Origin: Lyngbya sp. PCC 8106 | GTDB lineage: Bacteria > Cyanobacteriota > Cyanobacteriia > Cyanobacteriales > Microcoleaceae | Direction: 5' to 3' | DNA length: 64,000 nt | Assembly: GCF_000169095.1 (NCBI RefSeq) | Contig: NZ_AAVU01000003.1 | Location: 220,204 to 284,203, forward strand | In this document: positions 27,214-35,641 of the stretch, in pieces | Layout: each line of letters begins with the position of its first letter | Position numbering within the stretch: position 1 is the first letter of the stretch | Made by a program: the position numbers and the translations under genes | Notes under the pieces: model-generated | Told to the model about the DNA's origin: nothing | The model's database searches: none | Seen by the model: the letters and a program-made list of their open reading frames with translations, nothing else

Positions 27214-27730
27214 CCGACTACTCCCATTTTCAGGCTTGAAAGTCTTAATTTTGCGTCGATTTGGTGCCAAAATTGGTCAAGGCGTGCGGATCAAGCCCGG
27301 AGTTCGCATCAAATTTCCCTGGCGTTTAACCGTTGGGGATCATGTTTGGATTGGTGAAAATGCCTGGATTGATAATTTAGCCCTCGTTACGATTGAAAGT
27401 CACGTTTGTCTGTCTCAGGATATTTATCTGTGTACGGGAAACCATGATTGGAGTGATCCCCATTTTCAACTAATCACCGCCGAAATTTACATTGAACAGA
27501 GGAGTTGGATAGCAGCCCGAGCCATTATTGGGCCAGGAGTCCGAGTCGGTCAGGGTGCAATTTTAGGGCTAGGAAGTGTAACCGGACATTCTCTCGCAGC
27601 GATGACCATTTATGCTGGAAATCCCGCTCAACTGATTAAAAAACGAACCATTCGAGAAGCTATTCCAGAAATGATTCAAAACACTTCCGAATCTCTCACC
27701 CCCGATTCCAAATTCTCTGTTGCTGAGTAA
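27116..27730 (+). CDS. WcaF-type hexapeptide-repeat acetyltransferase
   Basis: A 204-residue left-handed beta-helix O-acetyltransferase of the WcaF colanic-acid type. The N-terminal signature NQYTTGTYTPGAP is followed by QQLLWFFLGDPLVRS, a helical hairpin. Hexapeptide turns run through GAKIGQGVRIKPGVRI, GDHVWIGENAWIDN and IIGPGVRVGQGAILGLGSV. The active-site region NHDWSDP and the C-terminal AGNPAQLIKKR are intact. It likely acetylates a sugar of the exopolysaccharide; in cyanobacteria a close relative is linked to hormogonium polysaccharide. It overlaps the YdcF gene by 98 bases in another frame. Confidence 0.87.
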   Translation: MRLNQYTTGTYTPGAPLFQQLLWFFLGDPLVRSRLLPFSGLKVLILRRFGAKIGQGVRIKPGVRIKFPWRLTVGDHVWIGENAWIDNLALVTIESHVCLSQDIYLCTGNHDWSDPHFQLITAEIYIEQRSWIAARAIIGPGVRVGQGAILGLGSVTGHSLAAMTIYAGNPAQLIKKRTIREAIPEMIQNTSESLTPDSKFSVAE

Positions 27731-27805
27731 TCCGGATATGAAATGACAATTTGGTATAGAGGAATGGAAATCGCGCAACCTTGACACTCTTCATTTCCCC
27801 ACACT

Positions 27806-28861
27806 ATGGTATTTTTTTATCCTTATGGGGTTGCCTTCATTCTTTCTATCCTTATTGTTCTCTTAAGTACACCGCTTGTTCGATCAATCGGTCTAAATAC
27901 TGGATATTTTGATCATCCTGGAGAACGAAAAATTCACGACAAGCCGATTGTTCGTTTGGGTGGAATTGCAATCTGTTTGGCAACCCTAAGTAGCTGTTTA
28001 ATTGTTGGATTATTTGATGATTTCACCTGTTTACCTCCCGTCAAAATCTTAGAATTTTGGGGAGTCATTGTCGGAGGATTCTTATTTTTTCTGATTGGAT
28101 TAACCGATGATTTATCGGATTTATCTCCCTTTACCCGATTAGGACTACAATTCGGCGTTGCTAGTTTAGTCTGGATTGTTGGAGTGAGGATTGAATTCCT
28201 ACCCATTCCCGGATTCGGATTAATCCCTTTAGGTCTTTTGAGTTTACCAATTACCATTATTTGGTTAGCCGGAGTTGTCAATGCGATTAACTGGATGGAT
28301 GGTTTAGACGGACTAGCAGCAGGAATATCGGGAATTTCAGCTTGTATCATGTTGGTGATTTGTTTGTCCATCAATCAACCCGCAGCCGCTTTAATTGCTG
28401 TGACTTTAGCCACTGCAACTCTAGGATTTCTCCGCTATAACTTTAGCCCCGCTCAAATTTTTATGGGAGATGGAGGGTCTTATTTTATCGGATTTACACT
28501 CGCGAGTTTGGCTGTCATTGGATTGATGAAAACCTCTGATTTTAGTCTAGTTATTCTTCCCTTTCTGATTTTATTTGTTCCTATTTTAGATATGTTAGTT
28601 GTGATTATCGCTCGAATTTCCGATGGTAAATCCCCTTTTTATGCGGATCGAAGTCATTTGCATCACCGACTGCTCAATCGAGGTTTATCCCAACGATTAA
28701 CTGTTCTATATATCTATACATTGACGTTATGGGTGGGATGTTTAGCTCTGGCAATTATTGGGATTCCAGGTGGGATATTTTATGGACTCGGAGCAACCGG
28801 ATTACTCATTTATATGAGTCGAAATTTGGGGGAGAATAAACAGCTCAATTCAGTTGATTAA
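27806..28861 (+). CDS. WecA/TagO-like undecaprenyl-phosphate sugar-1-phosphate transferase
   Basis: A 351-residue polytopic enzyme of the MraY/WecA family, expected to start glycan synthesis by moving a HexNAc-1-phosphate from its UDP donor to undecaprenyl phosphate. All family landmarks are present: DHPGERKIHDKPIVRLGG, the aspartate pair in LIGLTDDL, NAINWMDGLDGLAAG, FMGDGGSYFIGF and the histidine motif SHLHHRL. About ten membrane segments are seen. The combination of NAINWMDGLDGLA and SHLHH fits the WecA/TagO branch rather than MraY. It probably primes the polysaccharide assembled by the surrounding transferases. Confidence 0.9.
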   Translation: MVFFYPYGVAFILSILIVLLSTPLVRSIGLNTGYFDHPGERKIHDKPIVRLGGIAICLATLSSCLIVGLFDDFTCLPPVKILEFWGVIVGGFLFFLIGLTDDLSDLSPFTRLGLQFGVASLVWIVGVRIEFLPIPGFGLIPLGLLSLPITIIWLAGVVNAINWMDGLDGLAAGISGISACIMLVICLSINQPAAALIAVTLATATLGFLRYNFSPAQIFMGDGGSYFIGFTLASLAVIGLMKTSDFSLVILPFLILFVPILDMLVVIIARISDGKSPFYADRSHLHHRLLNRGLSQRLTVLYIYTLTLWVGCLALAIIGIPGGIFYGLGATGLLIYMSRNLGENKQLNSVD

Positions 28862-29642
28862 TCATTGTTTAGACTTTGCTTGCATTCAATAAAGTTGATG
28901 ATATTATGATTACGGAGATCTAAAAAATTATCCTTTATAGACACCACAAACCCAATAAGTGGGATGATAGAGGATTTTTTTTGTGTTCACAAAATGGACT
29001 GTCTTTTTACAAAAGCTTTACATAAAATCAGGTTAACTTTACAAAAACCCCTGTAACTTATTTGATCAAAGAGACTACTATTAATGGGAGTCAAAACAAC
29101 TGCTTAGGCTTAGTAGTTAAACTGAGTGGATGTAGCAAAGTTCTAAGCATTGTAAAGATTGATGAAATAGCTATTTCCCCAGGGCTTTCTATCTTTCCTT
29201 AAATTTGTATTGATTACTTGCTGAACCTCAAGCAATAGATGAAGTCAGATTACTTAATCTTCTATTGCTAAAGTTTTTAGTTTAATCTTTCTATGGAGTC
29301 ATTTAAAAAAATAATTGACTTCCTCTATCTTTGAACTGAATTAAATATTATCTCTTTTCAGTAAACTCTTTACTATAAGTCAATCATAAATATTATTAGT
29401 CTATCTCTCGATAGATATTTTCAGGATTAACTTAAAACCAAGTTTAATATTAAAAATTGTTATCAAATATACTGTTTTAAGTATAAAAAACCGCTCAAAA
29501 GTATATTCTATTTTTTCATAAAAAAGACATTAAAATCTTTTCATAAAACCTTCGTAAATTCCGGATATTTGTTTCAATTTTTGTAAGAAGGGTTAACAAT
29601 TGATTGCATCCAATTTAGCTAAATCTATCTAAGCTTTTAGTT
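28862..29642. other. Long AT-rich intergenic region
   Basis: These 781 bases carry no convincing protein gene. The inverted repeat AGCAATAGA (29231-29239) / TCTATTGCT (29261-29269), followed by AAAGTTTTT, resembles a terminator and could end a short transcript from the first half. The second half is extremely AT-rich, with a TCCGGAT string at 29560, and probably holds the promoter of the next glycosyltransferase. Confidence 0.35.
29231..29278 (+). terminator. Possible terminator of an unannotated short transcript
   Basis: A nine-base perfect stem (AGCAATAGA/TCTATTGCT, loop 21) is followed by AAAGTTTTT. There is no coding gene within 370 bases upstream on this strand, so it would end either wecA-like gene read-through or a small RNA. 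Confidence 0.3.
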
Positions 29643-30968
29643 ATGATCAACGAATCTACAATGTCTAAGATACATCTGGGAAAAGTAAAAACTGCATCCG
29701 TTGACAAGCAGAAAACCTCAGAAAAATCTACTAATTTTCACAGTTTTCAAGCCAGTCAACTTGCAATTATTACTCAATTTTATCCTCCAGACTATGCCGC
29801 AACAGGACAACTGATTGCAGAACTAGCCACTCAACTCCAAAGCTTAGGAATGCGGGTAAAAATCTTTACAGGACAGCCTGGATATGCCTTTCAAAATAGC
29901 AAAGCTCCTCAAAAAGAAATCGATAAAGGAGTACATATTCAGCGAACCCGAACCACTCAGATTTGGTCAAAAAGAATTAGAGGTAAAGCTCTAAATGGAT
30001 TATTTTTTTGCTTTAGATCAGGTCTACACTTGCTCAGAAGTGTTAACCGCTCAGAGGTTTTATTGCTGACAACAGCACCACCATACCTAACCATTTTGGG
30101 TTATTTAGCCCATCTCTGTTTTGGTCAGCATTACGCTTGTTTATTGTATGATTTGTATCCAGATGTCGCTGTAGAACTTGGCTTAATTTCACCCAAAAAC
30201 CCACTCGTTAAATTTTGGGATTGGATGAACGGTAAAGTTTGGAAAAGAGCCGACTCAATTATTGTACTCAGCTCAACCATGAAAGATAGAATCATAGCTA
30301 AATGTCCTCAGATTGAGCCTAAAATCAGTGTGATTCAAAACTGGGCTGATTCTAAGTTTATTAAACCCCTGAATAAAACCGAAAATTGGTTTGTCCGGGA
30401 ATTCAACCTACTGGAAAAATTTACCGTATTATATTCCGGTAATATGGGTCGATGTCATGACATGGACACCATTATAGAAGCTGCTGTCGAATTACAAAAT
30501 GAACCGATTCAATTTGTCTTCATTGGTGGCGGAGCAAAGCGAGAGACTTGCATGAAGAAAGTACAAGAATTAAGATTAGATAACTGCGTGTTCTTACCCT
30601 ATCAAGACAAAGCCGTATTACCCTATTCTCTAACTGCTTGTGATCTTTCCTTAGTCAGTGTCAGTGAAGGAATGGAAGGAATTGTCGCCCCCAGTAAATT
30701 TTATGGAGTCTTAGCCGCAGGACGTCCGGTTGCTGTTGTTTGTGAATCCCATTCCTATTTACGTCAACTGCTTGAAGAAGCAAAATGTGGCGCTGCATTT
30801 GATAATAGAGATGGAACTCAACTCGCTCAGTTTATTCGTTTACTAGCATCTGACCCTCAATTAGCAACTCAAATGGGTGATGCTGGTCGTCAATATTTAG
30901 AAGCGAAGTTAACTCCTGAAATTATTGCTCAACACTATTTTACCACCTTGTCAAAGGTGAAAGTTTAA
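29643..30968 (+). CDS. WcaI/WbuB-like family 4 glycosyltransferase
   Basis: A 441-residue GT4 enzyme. After a polar, variable start of about 38 residues it has LAIITQFYPPDYAATGQLIAE, the start seen in WcaI and WbuB transferases, then YDLYPDVAVELGLI and ADSIIVLSSTMKDRI. The donor domain opens with TVLYSGNMGRCHDMDTIIEA, and GMEGIVAPSKFYGVLAAGRPVA takes the place of the usual E-x7-E, as is normal in this subgroup. A second ATG at 29661 is an alternative start. It is separated from the WecA-like gene by 781 bases and is probably transcribed on its own. Confidence 0.88.
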   Translation: MINESTMSKIHLGKVKTASVDKQKTSEKSTNFHSFQASQLAIITQFYPPDYAATGQLIAELATQLQSLGMRVKIFTGQPGYAFQNSKAPQKEIDKGVHIQRTRTTQIWSKRIRGKALNGLFFCFRSGLHLLRSVNRSEVLLLTTAPPYLTILGYLAHLCFGQHYACLLYDLYPDVAVELGLISPKNPLVKFWDWMNGKVWKRADSIIVLSSTMKDRIIAKCPQIEPKISVIQNWADSKFIKPLNKTENWFVREFNLLEKFTVLYSGNMGRCHDMDTIIEAAVELQNEPIQFVFIGGGAKRETCMKKVQELRLDNCVFLPYQDKAVLPYSLTACDLSLVSVSEGMEGIVAPSKFYGVLAAGRPVAVVCESHSYLRQLLEEAKCGAAFDNRDGTQLAQFIRLLASDPQLATQMGDAGRQYLEAKLTPEIIAQHYFTTLSKVKV

Positions 30969-31142
30969 AATTGATCGATTCACTTTCAACATGGTTTTCC
31001 TCTATTGGGTATTCAGTTTGTACAAACTTCATGCTGAATACCGTTTTAATTTGATTGCTACAATCAGAAAATGATTTCAGGAGTGATTTAGATATGATCA
31101 AATTCAAGAGGTTTTAAATGGTGTGACCGCAATTTAATTTTA

Positions 31143-31567
31143 ATGACTCAATCCCACAAATCTCAATTTTTTCTCGGTTGTGCAGTTTGGGCTTATAAAG
31201 ACTGGATTGGTGATTTTTATCCACCGGGAAGTCGCTCAACAGATTTCTTAAAACTTTACATAGTAAACGACGGAAACCGAATGTTCCTGTTCAATTTAAA
31301 ACAACAACATCCTTTAGTTTAGTTCGATTTATTTCTCATCCTAAATTGGCAATCAATGTTCCTTTTTTGCAAGAATGGGTGACTCAAATTAAACAATGGC
31401 TTTCTCAAGGAACTCGGGTTTATTTTTTCATGCACTGTCCGAGGGAAGAAAAATCACCTTCTCATGCACATCAGTTTCAAAAAATGCTTGAACAGTCTAG
31501 AGTTTGTGTCCCTACTCTACCGTGGGATCAACTCGATCAGAATCCAATTCAGTTAAGTTTATGGTAA
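31143..31567 (+). pseudogene. DUF72 family pseudogene with internal deletion and frameshift
   Basis: The 5' part (31143-31262, ATG start) reads MTQSHKSQFFLGCAVWAYKD and then DWIGDFYPPGSRSTDFLKLY, the conserved N-terminus of DUF72 proteins. In a different frame, from about 31262, the sequence continues KRRKPNVPVQFKTT, SFSLVRFISHPKL, WVTQIKQWLSQGTRVYFFMHC and PREEKSPSHAHQF, the conserved C-terminal part. Roughly 150-200 central residues of a family member of about 300 are missing, and the join changes frame. The N-terminal frame stops at 31320-31322. DUF72 function is not established; this copy should be inactive. Confidence 0.82.
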
Positions 31568-31855
31568 ATTCCAAGTCTGAATTTATTGAGCAAAAAAGAT
31601 TCATCAAACAACCCATCCTTTTTAAATGACTAATTGAGACGAGCCATTGTTAAAATTCAGTTTCAAGATGTAGTCACTTCAGCTAATTAACAAAATTAGA
31701 TTAATCTCAGATACCAAGTTATACTCTCTTTCAACTCCGAATGAAGGGACATAATTTGTCATTAAAACTCCACTTTAATCGTTTTAAATTTGATGATAAA
31801 ACGCCCTCATTCTCCTCTATTTCAGTTCGTTAGTGTCGTGATATTGCCAAAAAAA

Positions 31856-32404
31856 TTAAGTTAAATAAGCAAGATCATCTACTAAAGCCTGAGCTGCATC
31901 TTGTAAAAGTTCAACATCTGATGGCGACCAAGAACGAGAACTCTCACAATGATGAGCAATCAACAATCCCCATAACTGCTGGTGATTCAACAAAACAGGT
32001 ACGGCTAAATTTGCTCTCACTTCTATACTCCGCAAAAAATCTTTATGACAATCCTGAATCGGTTCTACTTCTATATCTGAAATCGCTCGTGTTCGACCCG
32101 CAAGATATAACGCGGCATATTCGTCATTAAAACATTCATCTCCTCCTATTGAACCATAAATTGACCATTTGGGATGACTTAAAGCCTCAAATGTGACTTG
32201 TCCTTCCCATTGGCGATAAAAATAATACAGTACAACCCGATTGACTTGTAGCTTCTTGAGAAGACAATTCAATGTTTCTTGTACGGCAAAATCTCGTTGA
32301 CCATTGGCTTTCAAACGTTTATTAAACTTTTTCAACTGAGGATCACTTGAAGGAGACAAAACTCTATTCGGGTTATTATCGGAGTTGAATTTTTGATTTG
32401 ACAT
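31856..32404 (-). CDS. Stand-alone DXCF-type cyanobacteriochrome GAF protein
   Basis: A 182-residue protein (ATG at 32404; a TTG at 32425 is a weaker start) that is almost only one GAF domain. It has the cyanobacteriochrome pattern RVVLYYFYRQWEG, then DECF at residues 89-92, AISDIEV, the Cys-His pair at 119-120 in IQDCHKDFL, and VRANLAVPVL followed by LWGLLIAHHC. The canonical bilin-binding cysteine (Cys119) and the second DXCF cysteine (Cys91) are 28 residues apart, as in two-cysteine blue/green sensors such as TePixJ. No output domain is present, so it would have to signal through a partner. Bilin binding is inferred. Confidence 0.78.
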   Translation of the reverse strand: MSNQKFNSDNNPNRVLSPSSDPQLKKFNKRLKANGQRDFAVQETLNCLLKKLQVNRVVLYYFYRQWEGQVTFEALSHPKWSIYGSIGGDECFNDEYAALYLAGRTRAISDIEVEPIQDCHKDFLRSIEVRANLAVPVLLNHQQLWGLLIAHHCESSRSWSPSDVELLQDAAQALVDDLAYLT

Positions 32405-32561
32405 TATTGTAAAATATGAGATCAAGTTGTTCTAATCTAAGTTTACAGAAGTTCGCAATGTTTGACCCCAATCTTAAACAAAGCTTTAATTTTTCCGAAA
32501 ACATAGAGCGAGTGACCGATCTATACACTCCGAGACAGCGAGAATACAACAGTATACCCGA

Positions 32562-32594
32562 TAAAAAACACATCCCCTCAAAAAGAAGATGCGT
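32562..32594 (-). terminator. Rho-independent terminator of the NfeD-like gene
   Basis: On the minus strand, ACGCATC (32594-32588) pairs with GATGTGT (32574-32568, one G-U pair), and a run of T residues (32568-32563) follows directly. It lies 65 bases after the NfeD-like stop codon. Confidence 0.55.
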
Positions 32595-32658
32595 CTGACG
32601 GAATTCAATAATCAAGTTCAATTCATACCTTTATTTGAGGTAGCGCTCAACTTTAGAT

Positions 32659-32895
32659 TTACTCAAAAGGTGCAGGTACAACAAACAAAGTAATATTTTC
32701 TTTCTTGACAATATGAACAATAGTTCCGGGTCTGACTGTGGTATTCGTTACACATCGAGCATTCCACCAAGTTCCACGAAATTTGACTCGACCTTGACGA
32801 TAAGGTTGAATTTCTTCAGAGACAATACCTTCTCCTATAATTGTAATCGGTTGAGAATCACAAGGCGTTGTGTGGATTTTATTACGAAAAAACAT
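32659..32895 (-). CDS. NfeD-like OB-fold protein
   Basis: A 78-residue soluble protein resembling the C-terminal OB-fold domain of NfeD: GEGIVSEEIQPYRQGRVKFRG, then TWWNARC and VRPGTIVHIVKKENITLFVVPA. Full-length NfeD has membrane segments and pairs with stomatin-like proteins. Short stand-alone OB forms are known in cyanobacteria, and their role is unclear. No protease or stomatin gene is next to it. Its downstream neighbour on the same strand is the GAF protein, but a terminator separates them. Confidence 0.72.
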   Translation of the reverse strand: MFFRNKIHTTPCDSQPITIIGEGIVSEEIQPYRQGRVKFRGTWWNARCVTNTTVRPGTIVHIVKKENITLFVVPAPFE

Positions 32896-33423
32896 TGTTC
32901 GATCTCCCTTGAATAAATCTAAAATCAGCCTATAGAGGAAACCTTCGGTACTTATTCAGCTTGTAAGGTCTCACAAAATTTGTACGGTAGTTCTTATCTG
33001 GCGCGAATAGCTTTCTACTTAACTATCACTTTACCCTGGTTATTTTATGGAAGAAATTCAAGTTGTTTAAGTTCCGAAAGTGGAACCTCCTAACCTGACC
33101 GCAGAGATCACTGTGACTTCCCGATGGTAATCTAGCTGAGGTCTGCTTGAAAAATCCTAGTGGATAATACTCCATAGGAATTGAAAGCACTGTCCTCTAT
33201 AGAATCTCTAATAGCATTGGATCAACAACGATGAGAGCAAATCCGGAATAAATTGAATTTAAGTTCTCTCTTAAGATGATTTCTGGTATCTCGATATACA
33301 GTATGAACCTAAAAAGATCATTGAATTCAAGTTCTCAAAACCAGTGATTTTAAGGACAGATCACGTTTCGTCCACTCCGGTGCAATCTATTCTCGCTTTC
33401 GGGTTCATTATCTTTTGAAGAAT
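32896..33423. other. Intergenic region with a possible structured RNA
   Basis: No coding gene is visible in 528 bases between divergent genes. GTTCC-gaaagt-GGAAC (33071-33086) is a tight hairpin, followed by the near-palindrome TCACTGTGA (around 33108). This suggests a structured RNA or an operator cluster, but it matches no RNA family that could be recognised by eye. Confidence 0.3.
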
Positions 33424-34032
33424 ATGCCTGCTCAATCTATTTTGTTTTATAAACCTTATGACGTTTTATGCCAATTTACCGATAACGATCCGACCACTTC
33501 CCCCCGGAAAACCCTCAAAGATTTTATCTCAATTCCTGGGGTGTATCCCGTCGGACGATTAGACCGCGATAGTGAAGGATTATTGCTGCTTACCAATCAA
33601 GGCAAAATTCAACATCGTTTGAGTCATCGCAAATTTAATCACCCTCGAACTTACTGGGTTCAGGTGGAACACATACCGGATGAAACCGCCTTGAATGCTT
33701 TGCGCGCGGGTGTGCAGATCAAAGACTATCAAACTCGAAGCGCTCAAGTGCAATTACTTCCCACAGAACCCGCTTTACCTCCTCGTGATCCGCCGATTCG
33801 TTTTCGCAAAACTGTTCCCACCGCTTGGCTAGAAATCACCCTTACCGAAGGTCGCAATCGTCAAATACGTCGGATGACCGCAGCCGTGGGATTCCCAACT
33901 TTGAGGTTAGTTCGAGTGGCGATCGCTGATTTTCGTTTAGACGGATTAAAACCGGGTCAATGGCGAGACTTAACTCAAATTGAAGTGCATAATTTGTATA
34001 AGTTAACTGGTTTTTCCCCTCCGAAAAAATAA
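33424..34032 (+). CDS. RluE-like 23S rRNA pseudouridine synthase
   Basis: RsuA/RluB/RluE-family pseudouridine synthase of 202 residues counted from the ATG at 33424; a TTG three codons earlier is also open. It lacks the N-terminal S4 domain of RsuA and RluB, as RluE does. The catalytic loop GRLDRDSEGLLLLT with its aspartate is intact, as are FYKPYDVLCQFT at the start and TEGRNRQIRRM for RNA contact. RluE makes the pseudouridine at position 2457 (E. coli numbering) of 23S rRNA; the exact target here is inferred by similarity. Confidence 0.88.
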   Translation: MPAQSILFYKPYDVLCQFTDNDPTTSPRKTLKDFISIPGVYPVGRLDRDSEGLLLLTNQGKIQHRLSHRKFNHPRTYWVQVEHIPDETALNALRAGVQIKDYQTRSAQVQLLPTEPALPPRDPPIRFRKTVPTAWLEITLTEGRNRQIRRMTAAVGFPTLRLVRVAIADFRLDGLKPGQWRDLTQIEVHNLYKLTGFSPPKK

Positions 34033-34043
34033 CAAATCATAGC

Positions 34044-34175
34044 TTAAGGAATACCCGCTTGTTGAAAAAGTTGTTCGGGGATCAGTTCTAACCCTTCAAA
34101 ACTGGAGTTAATAATCGGGGAAGTTCCTCGTTTGATTTCTGGAGGTACATCTATGATCATAAAATGAGAAATCAT
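34044..34175 (-). CDS. Small hypothetical open reading frame
   Basis: A 43-residue frame on the minus strand fills the gap between the pseudouridine synthase gene and glyQ. It reads MISHFMIIDVPPEIKRGTSP and ends LIPEQLFQQAGIP. The frame stays open upstream through KVHWFDSSL into the start of glyQ on the other strand. Its composition looks protein-like and it could be the tail of a degraded gene. No family was recognised, and no clear ribosome site is present. Confidence 0.25.
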   Translation of the reverse strand: MISHFMIIDVPPEIKRGTSPIINSSFEGLELIPEQLFQQAGIP

Positions 34176-34193
34176 TAAACTAGAGTCAAACCA

Positions 34194-35066
34194 GTGAACT
34201 TTCAATCCGTCATTGCCACTTTACATCAATTTTGGAGCGATCGCGGGTGTTTAATCGCCCAACCCTACGACACCGAAAAAGGGGCGGGAACCATGAGTCC
34301 TCATACCTTTCTGCGGGCGATCGGCCCTGAACCCTGGTCTGTCGCCTACATCGAACCCTGTCGCCGTCCCACCGATGGACGTTATGGCGAAAATCCAAAC
34401 CGTTTTCAACATTATTTTCAATACCAAGTCTTGATTAAACCTTCTCCTGATAACATTCAAGAGGTTTATCTCGACTCCCTGCGATCGCTGGGAATTCAAC
34501 CCGAAGATCATGATGTGCGGTTTGTCGAAGATAACTGGGAATCTCCCACTTTAGGCGCCTGGGGAGTCGGTTGGGAAGTCTGGTTAGATGGAATGGAAAT
34601 TACCCAATTCACCTATTTTCAACAATGTGGCGGAATAGATTGTCGTCCCGTTTCTATTGAAATTACCTACGGACTGGAACGACTGGCAATGTATCTTCAA
34701 GATGTCGATGCCATGACGAAAATTGCCTGGACAGATACGATTAATTATGGGGATATTTATCTTCAGGGAGAAGTCGAACATTGCACCTACAATTTTGAAG
34801 CCTCGAACCCTGAATTACTGTTTACTCTCTTTAGCTTGTATGAACAAGAAGCCGAACAATTAATCGACAAAGGATTAGTTTTGCCGAGTTTAGATTATGT
34901 ATTGAAATGTTCTCACAGCTTTAACCTCTTGGATGCTCGGGGTGTGATTGCTGTGACTGAACGCACTCGTTATATCGGCAGAATTCGCAACTTAGCTCGA
35001 CGAGTGGCTGGGCGGTATTTAGAACAACGAGAAACTTTAGGATTTCCTTTGCAAAAGTCTGTTTAA
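34194..35066 (+). CDS. glyQ: Glycine--tRNA ligase alpha subunit
   Basis: Alpha subunit of the bacterial alpha2-beta2 glycyl-tRNA synthetase, which makes Gly-tRNA in the cytoplasm. At 290 residues it has the expected length and near-invariant blocks: FWSDRGCLIAQPYD, EKGAGTMSPHTFLRAIGPEP, EPCRRPTDGRYGENPNR, NWESPTLGAWGVGWEVW and QQCGGIDC. The start is a GTG at 34194 because the protein begins exactly at the conserved MNFQSVIATLHQFW. The beta subunit gene (glyS) is not in the window, as is common in cyanobacteria. A hairpin terminator follows. Confidence 0.97.
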   Translation: MNFQSVIATLHQFWSDRGCLIAQPYDTEKGAGTMSPHTFLRAIGPEPWSVAYIEPCRRPTDGRYGENPNRFQHYFQYQVLIKPSPDNIQEVYLDSLRSLGIQPEDHDVRFVEDNWESPTLGAWGVGWEVWLDGMEITQFTYFQQCGGIDCRPVSIEITYGLERLAMYLQDVDAMTKIAWTDTINYGDIYLQGEVEHCTYNFEASNPELLFTLFSLYEQEAEQLIDKGLVLPSLDYVLKCSHSFNLLDARGVIAVTERTRYIGRIRNLARRVAGRYLEQRETLGFPLQKSV

Positions 35067-35090
35067 TTTACACAATAAAAATAGAGTTTA

Positions 35091-35118
35091 GGGCGCGAAT
35101 TGGGCGCCCCTTGTTTTT
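35091..35118 (+). terminator. Terminator of glyQ
   Basis: GGGCGC (35091-35096) pairs with GCGCCC (35104-35109), followed by CTTGTTTTT. It lies 24 bases after the glyQ stop. Confidence 0.6.
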
Positions 35119-35153
35119 AGCCCTGAATTTGATCTCATTCTCAAAATTAAGTT

Positions 35154-35477
35154 CTAAGCTCGATGACTAGATACCAAACGAATTAAAGATAATGTTGCCG
35201 CATCTGTAATCAACTCTTGCAACATTTTACCCATTTTTTCAGGTGGCCAATGCCATTGGCTATCAGTCTTTTTCCCCATTGGTGGAAGAAACTTGAGAAC
35301 GTAAGCGATCGCCTGGTTTTTATCAATAGATTGGGTAATCTCGCCCGGAAGGGTTCTCAGTTGAAGTTCAACTTCTTGAGCAACCCAGGATTCGAGAGTT
35401 TGGCACTCTGGTAGAATAGATTCGGTAAACACTTCACTCATCAGACTGGTATGGGGTTGAGATGAACTGACATTCAT
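35154..35477 (-). CDS. Small protein, possibly ComFB-like
   Basis: A 107-residue protein from the ATG at 35477 (a TTG one codon earlier is also open). The central part reads LESWVAQEVELQLRTLP, then ITQSIDKNQAIAYVLKFLPP, which resembles the ComFB pattern of a glutamate-valine-rich helix, LP, a short loop and AYxLxxLPP. ComFB-like proteins in cyanobacteria have been reported as cyclic dinucleotide receptors. The rest (WHWPPEKMGKMLQELI) does not help. The family call is by eye and tentative. It is divergent from the chemoreceptor gene, with a gene remnant between them. Confidence 0.45.
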   Translation of the reverse strand: MNVSSSQPHTSLMSEVFTESILPECQTLESWVAQEVELQLRTLPGEITQSIDKNQAIAYVLKFLPPMGKKTDSQWHWPPEKMGKMLQELITDAATLSLIRLVSSHRA

Positions 35478-35641
35478 CAATGTACATAGGGCGCAGATGA
35501 ACTAGCATCTGTCAAAAGTACATATGGCTTAAATTTTGACGCTTATGCAATTTTGATCGCCAGATAGCAAAAAAGACCTCTATCGTTAGAAGTAAGTTCC
35601 CCCCATCACAGTCATAAATATTACTCAATTCTCAATCCAAT

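Noticed and set aside
31346..31567. Stand-alone 73-residue gene
   Set aside because: Its similarity continues upstream of its ATG in the same frame (KRRKPNVPVQFKTT...), and it matches the C-terminus of DUF72, so it is the 3' part of a pseudogene.
32416..32598. Plus-strand 60-codon frame in the gap between the GAF and NfeD-like genes
   Set aside because: It includes the terminator hairpin of the NfeD-like gene and has no ribosome site or recognisable sequence.
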